This document shows, in pieces, positions 40,939 through 51,022 of a DNA stretch of 64,000 nt. This stretch comes from Hyphomicrobiaceae bacterium (GTDB taxonomy: Bacteria > Pseudomonadota > Alphaproteobacteria > Rhizobiales > Hyphomicrobiaceae). Within the stretch, counting starts at the first letter, position 1. Each line of letters starts with the position of its first letter. Both the position numbers and the translations under genes were made by a program. The notes beneath the pieces were generated by a model. It had not been told where the DNA came from. It saw nothing but the letters and a program-made list of their open reading frames with translations, and searched no databases. The stretch covers positions 1-64,000 of the forward strand of contig PKEY01000077.1 in NCBI GenBank assembly GCA_002919265.1. The letters run 5' to 3'.

Positions 40939-41303
40939 TGGCGAGCTCCGGGACAAGCTGAAGCCCGAGCGGCCTTGGCCGTGTTCTTGGGGAGGACCTC
41001 AGCCGCTCGGGGTACGCACTACTTCAGCGGCCGGGATGTTAATCATTAACGAGAGGTTAACGCCCCCAGGCAATTACCCAGGTGAACAAGCTTGACCAGC
41101 GTGGCACAAGCCTTCGTCTTATCCTGTCACGATCCGCATCGATCTGCCCATCAGATCTTTTCGTATCAATCGAGACAGTCAGATATGCGGCCGCGGGTGA
41201 GTAGCCATTCTCCGAACGGCTTGCGATGACCCACGACGCGCCCTACGCTCGCGGCGTGTAGCCGTTATTGCTCTCGGCGGCTGTCATCTCGATCGAGGAG
41301 TTC
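40939..41303. promoter_or_regulatory. Divergent intergenic region with palindrome GTTAATCATTAAC
   Basis: This 365-bp gap separates the peptidase operon (leftward) from the enoyl-CoA hydratase (rightward). It contains GTTAAT-C-ATTAAC at 41038-41050, a further GTTAAC at 41056, and TTACCCAGGTGAAC at 41074-41087, which resembles the palindrome at 33683. I see no reading frame likely to encode a protein and no clear -35/-10 pair; promoters for both directions must lie here. Confidence 0.5.
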
Positions 41304-42074
41304 ATGTCAGTTGTCCTTGCCGAGCGCCCGGCAGAGGGCGTCTTGCTGTTGCGCATCAATCGCCCCGAGGCGCGCAATGCGCTCAACATGGAAGTGCGTC
41401 GCGCGCTGGCCGCCGAACTTGTTGCGGCGGCTGAGGATTCAAGCGTTCGCGCTGCCGTCATCACAGGGAACGAAAAGGCTTTCGCTGCCGGCGCCGATTT
41501 GCGGGAGATGCGAGACCTCGGGCCCATCGAGGCCATGCAGCGTGGCACCCATAAGCTTTGGGACCAGATTGCAGCATTTCCCAAGCCCCTGATTGCGGCA
41601 GTGAACGGTTTTGCTTTGGGCGGCGGCTGTGAGCTCGCCCTACATTGCGACATCATCATCGCTGGCGAGGGAGCAAAGTTCGGCCAGCCGGAGGTGAAAG
41701 TCGGCATTTTGCCGGGTGGCTCAGGGACCCAGCGGCTGGTCCGTGCGATTGGCAAATACAAGGCAATGCTGATGATCCTGACAGGAGAGATCATCGACGC
41801 ACGAGAGGCGAGCGAAATGGGTCTGATCAGCCGGGTGGTTCCCGACGATCAGGTTGTCGACCACGCCGTGCAAATGGCTGCAAACATCGCAAAGCTCGCG
41901 CCAATCGCAGTCGAGCTCGCGAAGGAGGCTGTGTTGGCCGGTCAAGACGCATCGCTTGCCACCGGCCTTAGCCTGGAGCGAAAGGCGTTGTGGCTGGCCT
42001 TCGCGACTGAGGACAAGCGGGAGGGGATGACCGCTTTCCTCGAAAAGCGTTCGCCGAACTTCAAGGGAAAATAG
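41304..42074 (+). CDS. Enoyl-CoA hydratase (PaaF/PaaG-like)
   Basis: A 256-residue crotonase-fold hydratase. The oxyanion-hole segment is AFAAGADLREM, and both catalytic glutamates are present: Glu110 (NGFALGGGCELALHCD) and Glu130 (FGQPEVKVGILPGG). It would hydrate 2,3-enoyl-CoA to 3-hydroxyacyl-CoA. It starts at ATG after GAGGAG, and its stop is 2 bp before the paaH start, so the two form an operon consistent with the phenylacetate lower pathway (PaaF) or general beta-oxidation. The exact substrate is open. Confidence 0.9.
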   Translation: MSVVLAERPAEGVLLLRINRPEARNALNMEVRRALAAELVAAAEDSSVRAAVITGNEKAFAAGADLREMRDLGPIEAMQRGTHKLWDQIAAFPKPLIAAVNGFALGGGCELALHCDIIIAGEGAKFGQPEVKVGILPGGSGTQRLVRAIGKYKAMLMILTGEIIDAREASEMGLISRVVPDDQVVDHAVQMAANIAKLAPIAVELAKEAVLAGQDASLATGLSLERKALWLAFATEDKREGMTAFLEKRSPNFKGK

Positions 42075-42076
42075 GC

Positions 42077-43612
42077 ATGGCTCTGGACCCCAATCGCGAA
42101 GATTTCGTCATCGGCGTCATTGGCACCGGTGCCATGGGTCGCGGCATCATGCAGGTCGCTGCGCAAGGCGGCATGCGCGTCGTGGCGTACGACGAGAAAG
42201 CGGGCGCAGCGGAGTCGGCGGTCCAGGAGATCAGGCGGGCGCTCAATGGGCTGGTGGAAAAAGGGCGACTGGAAAAGAATGAAGCTGACGCTGCGGTCGC
42301 TCGGATCACCATTGCGGAGGGCATTCCGCAGGTCGCAGCTGCGGCCGATGTCATTATCGAGGCGATTATCGAGCGGCTGGACGTCAAGCAGAACCTTTTC
42401 GAAACGCTCGATGATCTCACCAAAGAGGATTGCATCCTCGCTTCCAACACATCGTCGCTGCCGGTCACGGCCATTGCGGCCCGCTGCAAGCGCCCCGAGC
42501 GCGTGGCCGGGATGCATTTCTTCAATCCCGTGCCACTGATGAAGCTGGTGGAAGTCGTCCCGGGACTGAAGACATCGCCGTGGGTCACGGAGGCTTTGAC
42601 GGTCATCGCGCGACGGATGACCCGCGTTCCGGTGGTCTGCAAAGATAGTCCGGGCTTCATCGTCAATCACATCGGGCGCGCCTATGTGCCGGAGGCTGCG
42701 CGGATCGTGGCGGAGGGCATTGCCGAGCCGGCGGACGTTGATCGCATCATGACGGAAGCCGTCGGCATGCGGATGGGACCGTTCACGCTCCTCGATCTCA
42801 TCGGAGCCGACGTGTCGGTCTCCGTCATGGAGAGCCTTTGGAACCAGTTCTATTGCGAGCCTATGTACGCGCCCCATCCGATCCTGAAGGCGCGTGTGTC
42901 GGGTGGGCTTTATGGCCGGAAGACCGGAGCGGGCTGGTACGCGTATGAGGATGGCAAGCGTGTCGAACCACCGCGGCCCGAGCTGCCCACGGCTCGTCCG
43001 TCGTCTGTCTGGGTTAGCCCCCGTCATCCAGGCGAAAGCGCGAAGGCAATTGCGTTGTTGCAACGTCTCGGCGCAACTATTGAGGATGGAGACAGGCCGA
43101 GTCCCAACGCTCTTTGCATTGTGACGCCGACGAGTGGGGATTGCGCCAGCGAGATTGTTCAGCAGGAGCTGGACCCGAAAAGGACGGTTGCCCTCGACAC
43201 ATCCTTCAATTTCGAAAAGCACCGCACAGTGATGGTGCCGCCAGGAATTGATCCGGCGGTGCGTGATGCTGCGCACGGGCTTTTTGGCTCCGACGGTGCC
43301 GGTGTGAGCGTCATCAACGACAGCCCGGGGTTCGTCGCGCCCCGCATTGTCGCGCACATCATCAACATCGGCTGCCAGATTGCGCAGCAGAAGATCGCGT
43401 CGCCGGCGGATATCGATCTCGGGGCAAAGCTGGGCCTGTCTTATCCCTTCGGCCCGCTGGAGTGGGGCGACCAGCTCGGAGCTTCGTGGGTGTTGGAAAT
43501 CCTGGAAGAGCTTGAGAGCTTCTACAACGAGCCGCGCTATCGCCCGTCGCCCTGGCTCAAACGACGGGCATGGCTCAATCTTCCTCTCGCGACGCCGGAT
43601 GGGCGTGGCTAA
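42077..43612 (+). CDS. paaH: 3-hydroxyacyl-CoA dehydrogenase (PaaH-like)
   Basis: A 511-residue enzyme. The N-terminal Rossmann motif is IGVIGTGAMGRGIMQVAAQG (NAD), with the catalytic His in RVAGMHFFNPVPLMKLVEVV and the substrate region SPGFIVNHIGRAYVPEA. A second copy of the C-terminal 3HCDH domain (SPGFVAPRIVAHIINI; FGPLEWGDQLG) gives the usual length of PaaH-type proteins (about 475-510). It oxidises 3-hydroxyadipyl-CoA or a related ester, the step before the 3-oxoadipyl-CoA thiolase encoded at 33745. It is 2 bp downstream of the hydratase gene. Confidence 0.92.
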   Translation: MALDPNREDFVIGVIGTGAMGRGIMQVAAQGGMRVVAYDEKAGAAESAVQEIRRALNGLVEKGRLEKNEADAAVARITIAEGIPQVAAAADVIIEAIIERLDVKQNLFETLDDLTKEDCILASNTSSLPVTAIAARCKRPERVAGMHFFNPVPLMKLVEVVPGLKTSPWVTEALTVIARRMTRVPVVCKDSPGFIVNHIGRAYVPEAARIVAEGIAEPADVDRIMTEAVGMRMGPFTLLDLIGADVSVSVMESLWNQFYCEPMYAPHPILKARVSGGLYGRKTGAGWYAYEDGKRVEPPRPELPTARPSSVWVSPRHPGESAKAIALLQRLGATIEDGDRPSPNALCIVTPTSGDCASEIVQQELDPKRTVALDTSFNFEKHRTVMVPPGIDPAVRDAAHGLFGSDGAGVSVINDSPGFVAPRIVAHIINIGCQIAQQKIASPADIDLGAKLGLSYPFGPLEWGDQLGASWVLEILEELESFYNEPRYRPSPWLKRRAWLNLPLATPDGRG

Positions 43613-43659
43613 GCCCCTGTGTTTATCGAACCGGCGCAATTCTGGATTAGAAGCGCGAA

Positions 43660-44739
43660 ATGAGAGCTGATTGGCGGCAGCAGCTTTTGGGAGCTGGCCC
43701 TGTGCTAGGCCGCTTGCTGCTGACGCTTACCGTCGGAATCGTCGGAGGTCTGATTTTCTTCCTCCTTGGGCTTCCGGCGGCTTGGCTTTCCGGCCCGGCC
43801 GTATCTGTTGCCGGCGCGAGCATTGCGGGCCTGCAGCTTTCGATACCCAATCCCGTGCGTCAGGCCGCCTTCATCTTCCTGGGGTCGACCATGGGCTCGG
43901 CAATGACGCCGGAAACACTTGCCCTTATGGCGCGCTGGCCAATCAGCATCGCAGGGCTCGCGGCCTGCGTGATCGGGATCATGATCTGCTGCAGCGCCTA
44001 CCTGCAGTACGTCCACGGATATGATCGCATTACTGCGCGGCTCGCTTCGGTCCCTGGGGCACTCCCGTACGTCTTGGCGTTGGCTGCGGAAAGCCGGGGT
44101 GATCAGTATCGCATCACCATTATTCAGATTTTCCGGCTCGCAGCGCTGCTGATCTTTCTCCCAAGTGTGCTGGCATTGTTCGGCTACACCGCAGAGTCGG
44201 CCCCTCCGGAACACCACGCTGCGCCTGTGCGGCTGACAGAAGTTGTGCTGATGCTCTTGGGCGGCGCGGCAGGTGCCTACGTATTCACGCGGATCAAGGC
44301 CCCTGCGGCCAGTTTGTTTGGATCGATGGTCGGCGCAGGCCTCCTCTATGCGACTGGCACGCTTTCCTCGCCCATTCCGGATTGGCTTCTGTTGCCGGGG
44401 TTCGTCGTCATTGGTGCGACAGTTGGCACCAATTTCAGCGGCATCGATCGCTATCTTATTTTCGATACGTTGCTGGCGAGCATCGGAAGTCTTCTGGTGG
44501 GGGCTGCTGTCGCGTTCGTATTCGCCGTGCCGATTGCGTGGCTCCTTGGTCTGACCGTTGCGCAACTGTGGCTCGCGTACTCTCCGGGTGGCGTTGACGT
44601 CATGACGATCATGGCCATGGCGCTGGGTCTTGATCCGGCTTTCGTGGGCGGACATCACGTGGCGCGCTTCATAGGGCTCGGCTTCATCGTGCCCATATGG
44701 CTCAGGATCGGTATGCCTCGCCAAGAGCGTGATCAGTGA
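43660..44739 (+). CDS. AbrB-type membrane protein (often mislabelled ammonia monooxygenase)
   Basis: A 359-residue integral membrane protein with about ten hydrophobic segments in two similar halves (GRLLLTLTVGIVGGLIFFLL and FVVIGATVGTNFSGIDRYLI). The PAAWLSGPAVSVAGASIAGL and the VDVMTIMAMALGLDPAFVGGHHVAR motifs are the AbrB family's. Databases often label this family ammonia monooxygenase, but there is no relation to the AmoABC enzyme; a regulator/transporter role is only suggested. It starts 47 bp after paaH and ends at a bidirectional terminator. Confidence 0.88.
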   Translation: MRADWRQQLLGAGPVLGRLLLTLTVGIVGGLIFFLLGLPAAWLSGPAVSVAGASIAGLQLSIPNPVRQAAFIFLGSTMGSAMTPETLALMARWPISIAGLAACVIGIMICCSAYLQYVHGYDRITARLASVPGALPYVLALAAESRGDQYRITIIQIFRLAALLIFLPSVLALFGYTAESAPPEHHAAPVRLTEVVLMLLGGAAGAYVFTRIKAPAASLFGSMVGAGLLYATGTLSSPIPDWLLLPGFVVIGATVGTNFSGIDRYLIFDTLLASIGSLLVGAAVAFVFAVPIAWLLGLTVAQLWLAYSPGGVDVMTIMAMALGLDPAFVGGHHVARFIGLGFIVPIWLRIGMPRQERDQ

Positions 44740-44746
44740 AAAAAGA

Positions 44747-44776
44747 AAACCGCTCTCCCAATTGAGAGAGCGGTTT
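44747..44776. terminator. Bidirectional intrinsic terminator
   Basis: AAACCGCTCTC pairs with GAGAGCGGTTT as an 11-bp stem with an 8-nt loop. A run of A's before it serves the minus strand and TTTC after it the plus strand. It sits between the convergent AbrB-type gene and sucC. Confidence 0.85.
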
Positions 44777-44802
44777 CTGATACCGTTCTTTGCCGGCGCT
44801 CG

Positions 44803-46002
44803 TTATGCGGCGCGCTTCACTTCAGCGGTGATCTTCTGAGCAGCGTCGGCGAGATCGTCGGCCGGAATGATCTTCAGGCTGCTCTCAGCCAAGATTTTCT
44901 TACCAAGATCCACGTTCGTGCCTTCAAGGCGCACGACAAGCGGGACCTTGATCTCCATCTCGCGCGCCGCCGCCACGACACCTTCGGCGATGATGTCACA
45001 CCGCATGATGCCGCCGAAGATGTTGACGAGAATGCCTTCCACCGCCGGGTCGGAGAGAATGATCTTGAAGGCCGCCTGCACCTTCTCCTTGGAGGCACCG
45101 CCGCCGACATCGAGGAAGTTCGCGGGCTCCGCGCCGTACAGCTTGATGATATCCATGGTCGCCATGGCGAGGCCGGCACCGTTCACCATGCAACCGATGT
45201 TGCCATCGAGCTTGACGTAAGAGAGGTCATACTTCGATGCCTCGACCTCCATTGGATCTTCTTCGTCGAGGTCGCGAAGCTCCTGGATGTCCTTGTGCCG
45301 GAACAGGGCGTTGGAGTCGAAGTTGAACTTGGCGTCGAGGCACAGCAGCTTGCCGTCCTTGGTGAGGATCAGCGGGTTGACCTCGAGCAAGCTCATGTCC
45401 TTCTCGACGAAGAGCCTGTAGAGATCGCCAACCATCTTCACGCACTGATTGACCTGATCACCTGTCAGGCCGAGCGCGAAAGCGATTTTCCGTCCATGGA
45501 AGGGGGAATAGCCAGTCGCCGGGTCGATGGAGAGTGTGAAGATTTTTTCAGGCGTCTCGTGCGCGACCTGTTCGATGTCCATGCCGCCGGCCTGCGAGGC
45601 GATGAACGCGATGCGGCTGGTGCCACGGTCGACGAGAGCCGACAGATAGAGCTCGCGGTCGATTTCGGAGCCATTCTCGATGTAGAGTCGTTTGACGACT
45701 CGTCCCGCGGGACCGGTCTGAACGGTCACGAGCGTATTGCCGAGCATTTGCTCAGCGTACGTGCGCACCTCGTCGATGGACTTGGCAAGGCGAACGCCGC
45801 CCTTTTCACCCGCCGCAGGCTCCTTGAACTTGCCCTTGCCGCGCCCACCAGCATGGATCTGCGCTTTCACGACCCACACAGGGCCTGGGAGCTTCTGCGC
45901 GGCGGCCACCGCTTCTTCGACCGTGAATGCCGGGTAACCGATTGGCGTCGGCACCCCATACTGCCGAAACAGCTCCTTGGCCTGATACTCGTGGATGTTC
46001 AT
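44803..46002 (-). CDS. sucC: Succinate-CoA ligase beta subunit (SucC)
   Basis: A 399-residue ADP/GDP-forming beta subunit. [20 protein letters not shown] is the classic ATP-grasp start, with [18 protein letters not shown], the nucleotide-binding [20 protein letters not shown], and [16 protein letters not shown]; the CoA-ligase domain ends with [22 protein letters not shown]. The sequence follows SucC more closely than the malate-thiokinase subunit MtkA. It is usually followed by sucD; here the gene ends the leftward unit and a terminator follows, so the alpha subunit must be encoded elsewhere. OsmC and RidA genes lie between it and mdh. Confidence 0.96.
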   Translation of the reverse strand: MNIHEYQAKELFRQYGVPTPIGYPAFTVEEAVAAAQKLPGPVWVVKAQIHAGGRGKGKFKEPAAGEKGGVRLAKSIDEVRTYAEQMLGNTLVTVQTGPAGRVVKRLYIENGSEIDRELYLSALVDRGTSRIAFIASQAGGMDIEQVAHETPEKIFTLSIDPATGYSPFHGRKIAFALGLTGDQVNQCVKMVGDLYRLFVEKDMSLLEVNPLILTKDGKLLCLDAKFNFDSNALFRHKDIQELRDLDEEDPMEVEASKYDLSYVKLDGNIGCMVNGAGLAMATMDIIKLYGAEPANFLDVGGGASKEKVQAAFKIILSDPAVEGILVNIFGGIMRCDIIAEGVVAAAREMEIKVPLVVRLEGTNVDLGKKILAESSLKIIPADDLADAAQKITAEVKRAA

Positions 46003-46108
46003 TGGCAGCTTCCTGTTGAATGCGACGGGTGAAGGCCTTTCGGCTCAATTCGACCGCGCAGCCTGTTGGTCATGGCCATAGGCTGCGCGGCCTGCACCAT
46101 AGTGCAGA

Positions 46109-46492
46109 CTATGAAGTCCTTTGGGCAATGGCCTCGATTTCGACCCGCGCCCCAAGCGGCAACGCGGCAACCTGCACGGTGGAACGGGCCGGGAAGGGCT
46201 CGACCATGTACTGCGCGTAGACCTCATTCATGGCCTTAAAGTCAGCCATGTCCGTCAAGAAGACGGTGGTCTTCACGATGTGCTCGAAGCCGAGGCCGGC
46301 AGCGTTCAGCACCTTCTTTAGGTTCTCAAGGCACTGCCGGGTCTGCGTGCCCACGTCACCTTCGACCAGTTTGCCGGTCTCTCCATCGAGGTGGACCTGG
46401 CCAGACACGTAAACGAATTGCCCCGTGTCGATAGCTAGAGAGTAAGGTCCGACCGCCTTGAGTGGCGGAGCTTCGATGGCCTTCTTGCTCAT
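46109..46492 (-). CDS. RidA-family imine/enamine deaminase
   Basis: A 127-residue protein of the YjgF/RidA family. APPLKAVGPYSLAIDTGQFV, VYVSGQVHLD, LKKVLNAAGLGFEHIVKTTV and the C-terminal LPLGARVEIEAIAQ are standard, with the substrate-arginine in FPARSTVQVAALP. RidA hydrolyses reactive enamines and imines released by PLP enzymes. It lies between sucC and the OsmC gene in a leftward set; the role there is unclear. Confidence 0.95.
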   Translation of the reverse strand: MSKKAIEAPPLKAVGPYSLAIDTGQFVYVSGQVHLDGETGKLVEGDVGTQTRQCLENLKKVLNAAGLGFEHIVKTTVFLTDMADFKAMNEVYAQYMVEPFPARSTVQVAALPLGARVEIEAIAQRTS

Positions 46493-46531
46493 TGGCTCGC
46501 TAAACTCCCAGTGCTTCAGCCGCCCAAAGCA

Positions 46532-46957
46532 TTACGCTTCGAGCTTTGCGTCCATCGTGATGTTCGCCTTGAGAACCTTGGAAACCGGGCAGCCCTCTTT
46601 TGCAGCCTGGGCCGCTTTTTCGAACGCGGCCTGATCCGCGCCAGGGACCTTCGCAACGACGTTGAGGTGAACCGCGGTGATTGCGAAGCCGGCGTCCTGC
46701 TTCTCCATGGTCACCGTCGCTTCGGTCTTGATGCTCTCCGGCTTCAGCCCGACGTTGGTGAGCTGAGCAGAAAGCGCCATGGAGAAGCAGCCAGCGTGAG
46801 CTGCAGCGATCAGCTCCTCGGGGTTCGTGCCGACCCCGTTCTCGAAGCGCGTGCTGAAGGAGTACTGCGCGTTCGACAAAAGGCCGCTTCCGGTCGAAAT
46901 GGTTCCTTTGCCGCCCTTGAGCTCGCCCTGCCATTCGGCTGACGCGGTACGTTTCAT
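46532..46957 (-). CDS. OsmC-family organic hydroperoxide reductase
   Basis: A 141-residue thiol peroxidase. The first cysteine is in [13 protein letters not shown] ([10 protein letters not shown]) and the second in [16 protein letters not shown], the pair needed for organic hydroperoxide reduction. [13 protein letters not shown] is the usual segment preceding the first site. OsmC rather than Ohr is suggested by length and sequence. It is 40 bp upstream of ridA and 46 bp downstream of mdh on the same strand. Confidence 0.93.
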   Translation of the reverse strand: MKRTASAEWQGELKGGKGTISTGSGLLSNAQYSFSTRFENGVGTNPEELIAAAHAGCFSMALSAQLTNVGLKPESIKTEATVTMEKQDAGFAITAVHLNVVAKVPGADQAAFEKAAQAAKEGCPVSKVLKANITMDAKLEA

Positions 46958-47003
46958 GGCAATCCTCCTTCAGCGCTGCGGTTGATCCCCCCCAAAGAAT
47001 GGA

Positions 47004-48080
<1,077 letters not shown>

Positions 48081-48148
48081 TTAGCCGGAAATAGCCGCTC
48101 ATTCAAGGCGCGAACGGCTTGGAAGAATGTCTAGTGGCGCAATGCTGA

Positions 48149-49270
48149 TCAGCTGGCGGGCAAAGGCTGGTGTGCCCTGAAGGTGTTCCGCGCGGAAAGA
48201 TAGGCCTCCGAGCGCATTTCCATCAGACGGGAGACCGTGCGCTCAAAAAGATCCGCGCCATCTCCCTCGACATAGAGCCGGTCGGGTTCTGCCTCAGCGG
48301 AGGCGATAAGGCAGACGCGGTTATCGTAAAGCGTGTCGATGAGGTTGATGAAGCGCCTCGCCTCGTTGCGGCGGTGTGGTCCGAGGATCGGGATTCGTTC
48401 GAGAAGAAGCGTATGGAAATTGCGGGCGATTTGCAGGTAATCGACTGCGCCGAGCGGCTTCTCGCAAAGGTCGGCAAAAGCAAAGCGCGCCACGCCCATG
48501 GCGGCCTGCGGCACATGAAGTGTTCGACCTTTCACGACGAGGTTTTTCTGCTCGCCCTTGGGCTGGCCAGTCAGCCGCAGCCATATGCGGTCAAGCTCCG
48601 CCTGCGCAGCCTCGTCCGCCGGCGTGAAGTAGAGGCGCTCGCCGTTGAGTTTTTCGAGGCGGAAGTCCTTTGCGGCCGCCAGCTCCAGGATGTCCATGTT
48701 ATCTTCGATGAGGTCCACGAACGGAAGGAAGAGCTGGCGGTTAAGGCCGTTCTTGTAGAGATCCTGGGGTGCAGAGTTGGACGTTGCCACAACGACGACG
48801 TCGTTCTCAAACAGCGCTTTGAACAACCGCCCAAGGATCATCGCGTCCGCGATGTCCGTCACATGCAGTTCGTCGAAACAGAGAAGGCGCGCTTCGTTGG
48901 CGACTTGCCGGGCGACAAGAGGAATAGGGTCGCCGCTGTCCTTTTTCCGCGCGATCGCAATGCGATCATGAACGTCGGCCATGAAAGCATGAAAGTGGGC
49001 TCTGCGTTTCGGCTCAAGTGAAATGCTGGAGTGGAAGATGTCCATCAGCATTGTCTTTCCACGGCCGACGGCGCCATGAATGTAAAGCCCGCGAGGACGC
49101 TCTTGGCTTGAGCCAGAGAAGAGGCTGAACAGCCCTTTCCGGGGTCGCCAGCGAGCCAGCGCATTCGCGAGCGCATCAAGCTTTTCCGCAGCCGCAAGCT
49201 GCGCCGCGTCCAGCTCAATGGCGCCGCTATCCACGAGGTCGCGATAGCGTTTAAGAGGTCCTTCGCTCAT
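48149..49270 (-). CDS. zapE: Cell-division ATPase ZapE (AFG1 family)
   Basis: A 373-residue AFG1/ZapE ATPase. The Walker A motif is GLYIHGAVGRGKTMLMDIFH, and Walker B is LLCFDELHVTDIADA. The AAA arginine region includes LFKALFENDVVVVATSN. ZapE is associated with the division ring and, in mitochondria (AFG1), with degradation of respiratory-complex subunits. Length is typical. It starts after a 180-bp gap from the GNAT gene and is divergent from it. Confidence 0.93.
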   Translation of the reverse strand: MSEGPLKRYRDLVDSGAIELDAAQLAAAEKLDALANALARWRPRKGLFSLFSGSSQERPRGLYIHGAVGRGKTMLMDIFHSSISLEPKRRAHFHAFMADVHDRIAIARKKDSGDPIPLVARQVANEARLLCFDELHVTDIADAMILGRLFKALFENDVVVVATSNSAPQDLYKNGLNRQLFLPFVDLIEDNMDILELAAAKDFRLEKLNGERLYFTPADEAAQAELDRIWLRLTGQPKGEQKNLVVKGRTLHVPQAAMGVARFAFADLCEKPLGAVDYLQIARNFHTLLLERIPILGPHRRNEARRFINLIDTLYDNRVCLIASAEAEPDRLYVEGDGADLFERTVSRLMEMRSEAYLSARNTFRAHQPLPAS

Positions 49271-49457
49271 GGCAGGTGGGGGCTAGCCTGCTGATCTTTC
49301 CTGGTCAAGTGCGGAGCGTTCTGCATGACCCCTCCACAATTGTCATAAGAGCCATGACTTGCTGATCCAGGCGGATATACGCATATTTGTGCATTGCAAC
49401 AAACCCGGGCGGCAGACCTGGGATCTTGTGTCTCATCACCAGAGCGGAGGCTTGATC

Positions 49458-50033
49458 ATGAGCGAACTGCCGATCTGGGGAGGAATAATCAGGAAGCTAT
49501 GGCCGACAGAAGTCGGCAAGTTTCGCGAGCATTTGCTGCGCCTCGACCCAGAGAGCAGGAGAATGCGGTTTGCACACGCCGTCTCCGATGTCTTTATCGA
49601 AGACTACGCAAACCGGATGCACCATATGGGCAGTATCGTTTACGGCTATTTCGAAGGTCCGCATCTACGCGCAGCGGCAGAGCTGAGAAAGCTCAGCGCT
49701 GTATGGGGTGAAGAGGCAGAGGCCGCGTTTTCCGTCGAGAAAGATTGGCAGGGAAAAGGCATCGGGACGGCCCTAATGGGGCGAGTTATCCGCGCTGCGC
49801 GCAATCGCGGTGTGAAGCGGCTTTATATGAGCTGCCTAGCCGAGAATGCGAAAATGCAAACCATAGCCCGTAAGCACAACGCGATGCTGCGGTATGAATA
49901 TGGTGAAGTTTACGGAGAGATCGTGCCGCAAGGCCCGTCGTACTTCTCGCTCTTCGAGGAAGAAGTCGAGGATCGAATGGGTCTGATGCTCGCCGTGCTT
50001 GATATTCAGAATTGGGCTGCAAGAGCAGCGTAA
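49458..50033 (+). CDS. GNAT-family N-acetyltransferase
   Basis: A 191-residue acetyltransferase. The acetyl-CoA loop is VEKDWQGKGIGTALMGRVI (Q/R-x-x-G-x-G/A motif). The N-terminal half, with HLLRLDPESRRMRFAHAVSD, is like GNAT proteins found beside respiration genes. The start is the ATG after GGAGG at 7 nt; an earlier ATG 33 codons upstream gives a non-native N-terminus. The acceptor is unknown. Confidence 0.88.
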   Translation: MSELPIWGGIIRKLWPTEVGKFREHLLRLDPESRRMRFAHAVSDVFIEDYANRMHHMGSIVYGYFEGPHLRAAAELRKLSAVWGEEAEAAFSVEKDWQGKGIGTALMGRVIRAARNRGVKRLYMSCLAENAKMQTIARKHNAMLRYEYGEVYGEIVPQGPSYFSLFEEEVEDRMGLMLAVLDIQNWAARAA

Positions 50034-50091
50034 GACACTGCCGCAGCTTCAAGGGCTGCGGCCCGTGATACGAGTTCACGTCGCGGATTTC

Positions 50092-50265
50092 CTAAGCCGG
50101 TTCGAAGTACCGAGACCAACCATCAGGCGAGATCTGGCCTGCTACAATCTCGCAGGCACTTTGCTCGGGGATGAAGTGTATGCAAGCTTCGCACTTCTCG
50201 CCGGCGCGCGGTTCTTCCTGATAAAGTGCCTCGTCCTTCGGCACCTTCGTTTTTAGCTCTGCCAT
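50092..50265 (-). CDS. HiPIP-like small protein missing the fourth cysteine
   Basis: A 57-residue open frame, below usual size cut-offs, starting MAELKTKVPKDEALYQEEP with GGGAG at 8 nt before the ATG. Cysteines are at 25, 28 and 38 (GEKCEACIHFIPEQSACEIV) and the tail is VAGQISPDGWSRYF. This follows the high-potential iron-sulfur protein pattern C-x2-C-x9-C with a final G-W segment, where a fourth cysteine is expected; here it is serine (GWS). It may bind a 3Cys-1X cluster, use another ligand, or be a degraded gene; none can be chosen by sight. Confidence 0.6.
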   Translation of the reverse strand: MAELKTKVPKDEALYQEEPRAGEKCEACIHFIPEQSACEIVAGQISPDGWSRYFEPA

Positions 50266-50636
50266 TTTCAGCTCCCGTATGAGCAGTTGACGCGTGAACC
50301 GTCGAACTGGCGTTGAGCTCTGTCACTCGGGTGCGTCAGCACGTGAACCAGTTCGCTGCAGTTCAGCACCAATGAACGCATCTGTGAGTTTTGCGTTCTG
50401 GCAGGCGAGGGCTCGCTCCATCAAAGGCGAGCGTTAGACGACCAGGTTCGTTTTCTATCTCTTTCTCTTTCGATAACCCATTAAAGAGGCTTGGAAATGA
50501 TGATTTCCCGCAACAGTTATAAAGAAAAGAATGGGTATTTCGGGATTAATTAAAGATCATGTGTCAACAAATCTAAATCGATTGCACATGCTCGCAGTGT
50601 TCGAATCGATTCGATCTAACAGAGGGAGAAAGACAA
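50266..50636. promoter_or_regulatory. 371-bp intergenic region with palindrome TCGAATCGATTCGA
   Basis: No coding frame is evident between the HiPIP-like gene and the histone-like gene. A perfect 14-bp palindrome TCGAATCGATTCGA is at 50601-50614, 23 bp before the histone-like ATG; it could be an operator. The start of that gene is preceded by AGAGGGAGAAAG. Confidence 0.4.
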
Positions 50637-50852
50637 ATGGCTAGAACACCAGCTACGAAGAAGGCTCCAGCCAAGAAGGCTCCAGCGAAGAAGGCGCCGG
50701 CTAAGAAGGCTACGGCCAAGACCAGCGCCAAGACGGCTGCGAAGAAGACAGCGTCTGCCAAAGCACCTGCGAAGCGGCGTGCTCCGGCTAAGAAGGCAGC
50801 GGCAAAGAAAACGGCTGCCAAGAAAACCGCAAAGGAGAAGAAGGCAGCTTAA
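50637..50852 (+). CDS. Histone H1-like lysine/alanine-rich nucleoid protein
   Basis: A 71-residue protein, nearly all Ala, Lys, Pro and Thr (MARTPATKKAPAKKAPAKKA at its start, ending AKEKKAA). It belongs to the AlgP/HU-extension-like or histone H1-like low-complexity class that compacts DNA. The first part is a tandem repeat of the unit KKAPA. No other domain is present, so it may act as an independent nucleoid protein or be an accessory domain. Codon use is typical and it has a good ribosome-binding site. Confidence 0.85.
   Translation: MARTPATKKAPAKKAPAKKAPAKKATAKTSAKTAAKKTASAKAPAKRRAPAKKAAAKKTAAKKTAKEKKAA
50658..50717 (+). repeat. Four tandem 15-bp coding repeats
   Basis: Four consecutive units of AAGAAGGCNCCNGCN (one altered to AC) encode KKAPA/KKATA within the histone-like gene. 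Units are almost identical at the nucleotide level, so copy number could change by slippage. Confidence 0.9.
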
Positions 50853-51022
50853 ATCAGACGTTGATCAACCAGCTTTCCTGGCCGGGCACCGGGACAAAGG
50901 TTGGACCAACAGTGTGATGGCAATGAGTAGCGCCGAATTACGGGCCGGAGATGGGTTGAACGAATCTCTCCGGTCCATATTTTGTAACTGCGAAGGCCGC
51001 CGACCGGTGATGGTTTAATCGG

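Noticed and set aside
41942-43639. 565-residue antisense frame over the paaH gene
   Set aside because: Rich in Arg/His/Asp and unlike any fold; it lies opposite a conserved dehydrogenase.
43705-44724. 339-residue antisense frame over the AbrB-type membrane protein
   Set aside because: Highly charged composition is the complement of hydrophobic codons; no evidence of coding.
43660-44739. Ammonia monooxygenase label for the AbrB-type protein
   Set aside because: No copper site or Amo subunit features; the label is a historic annotation error for this family.
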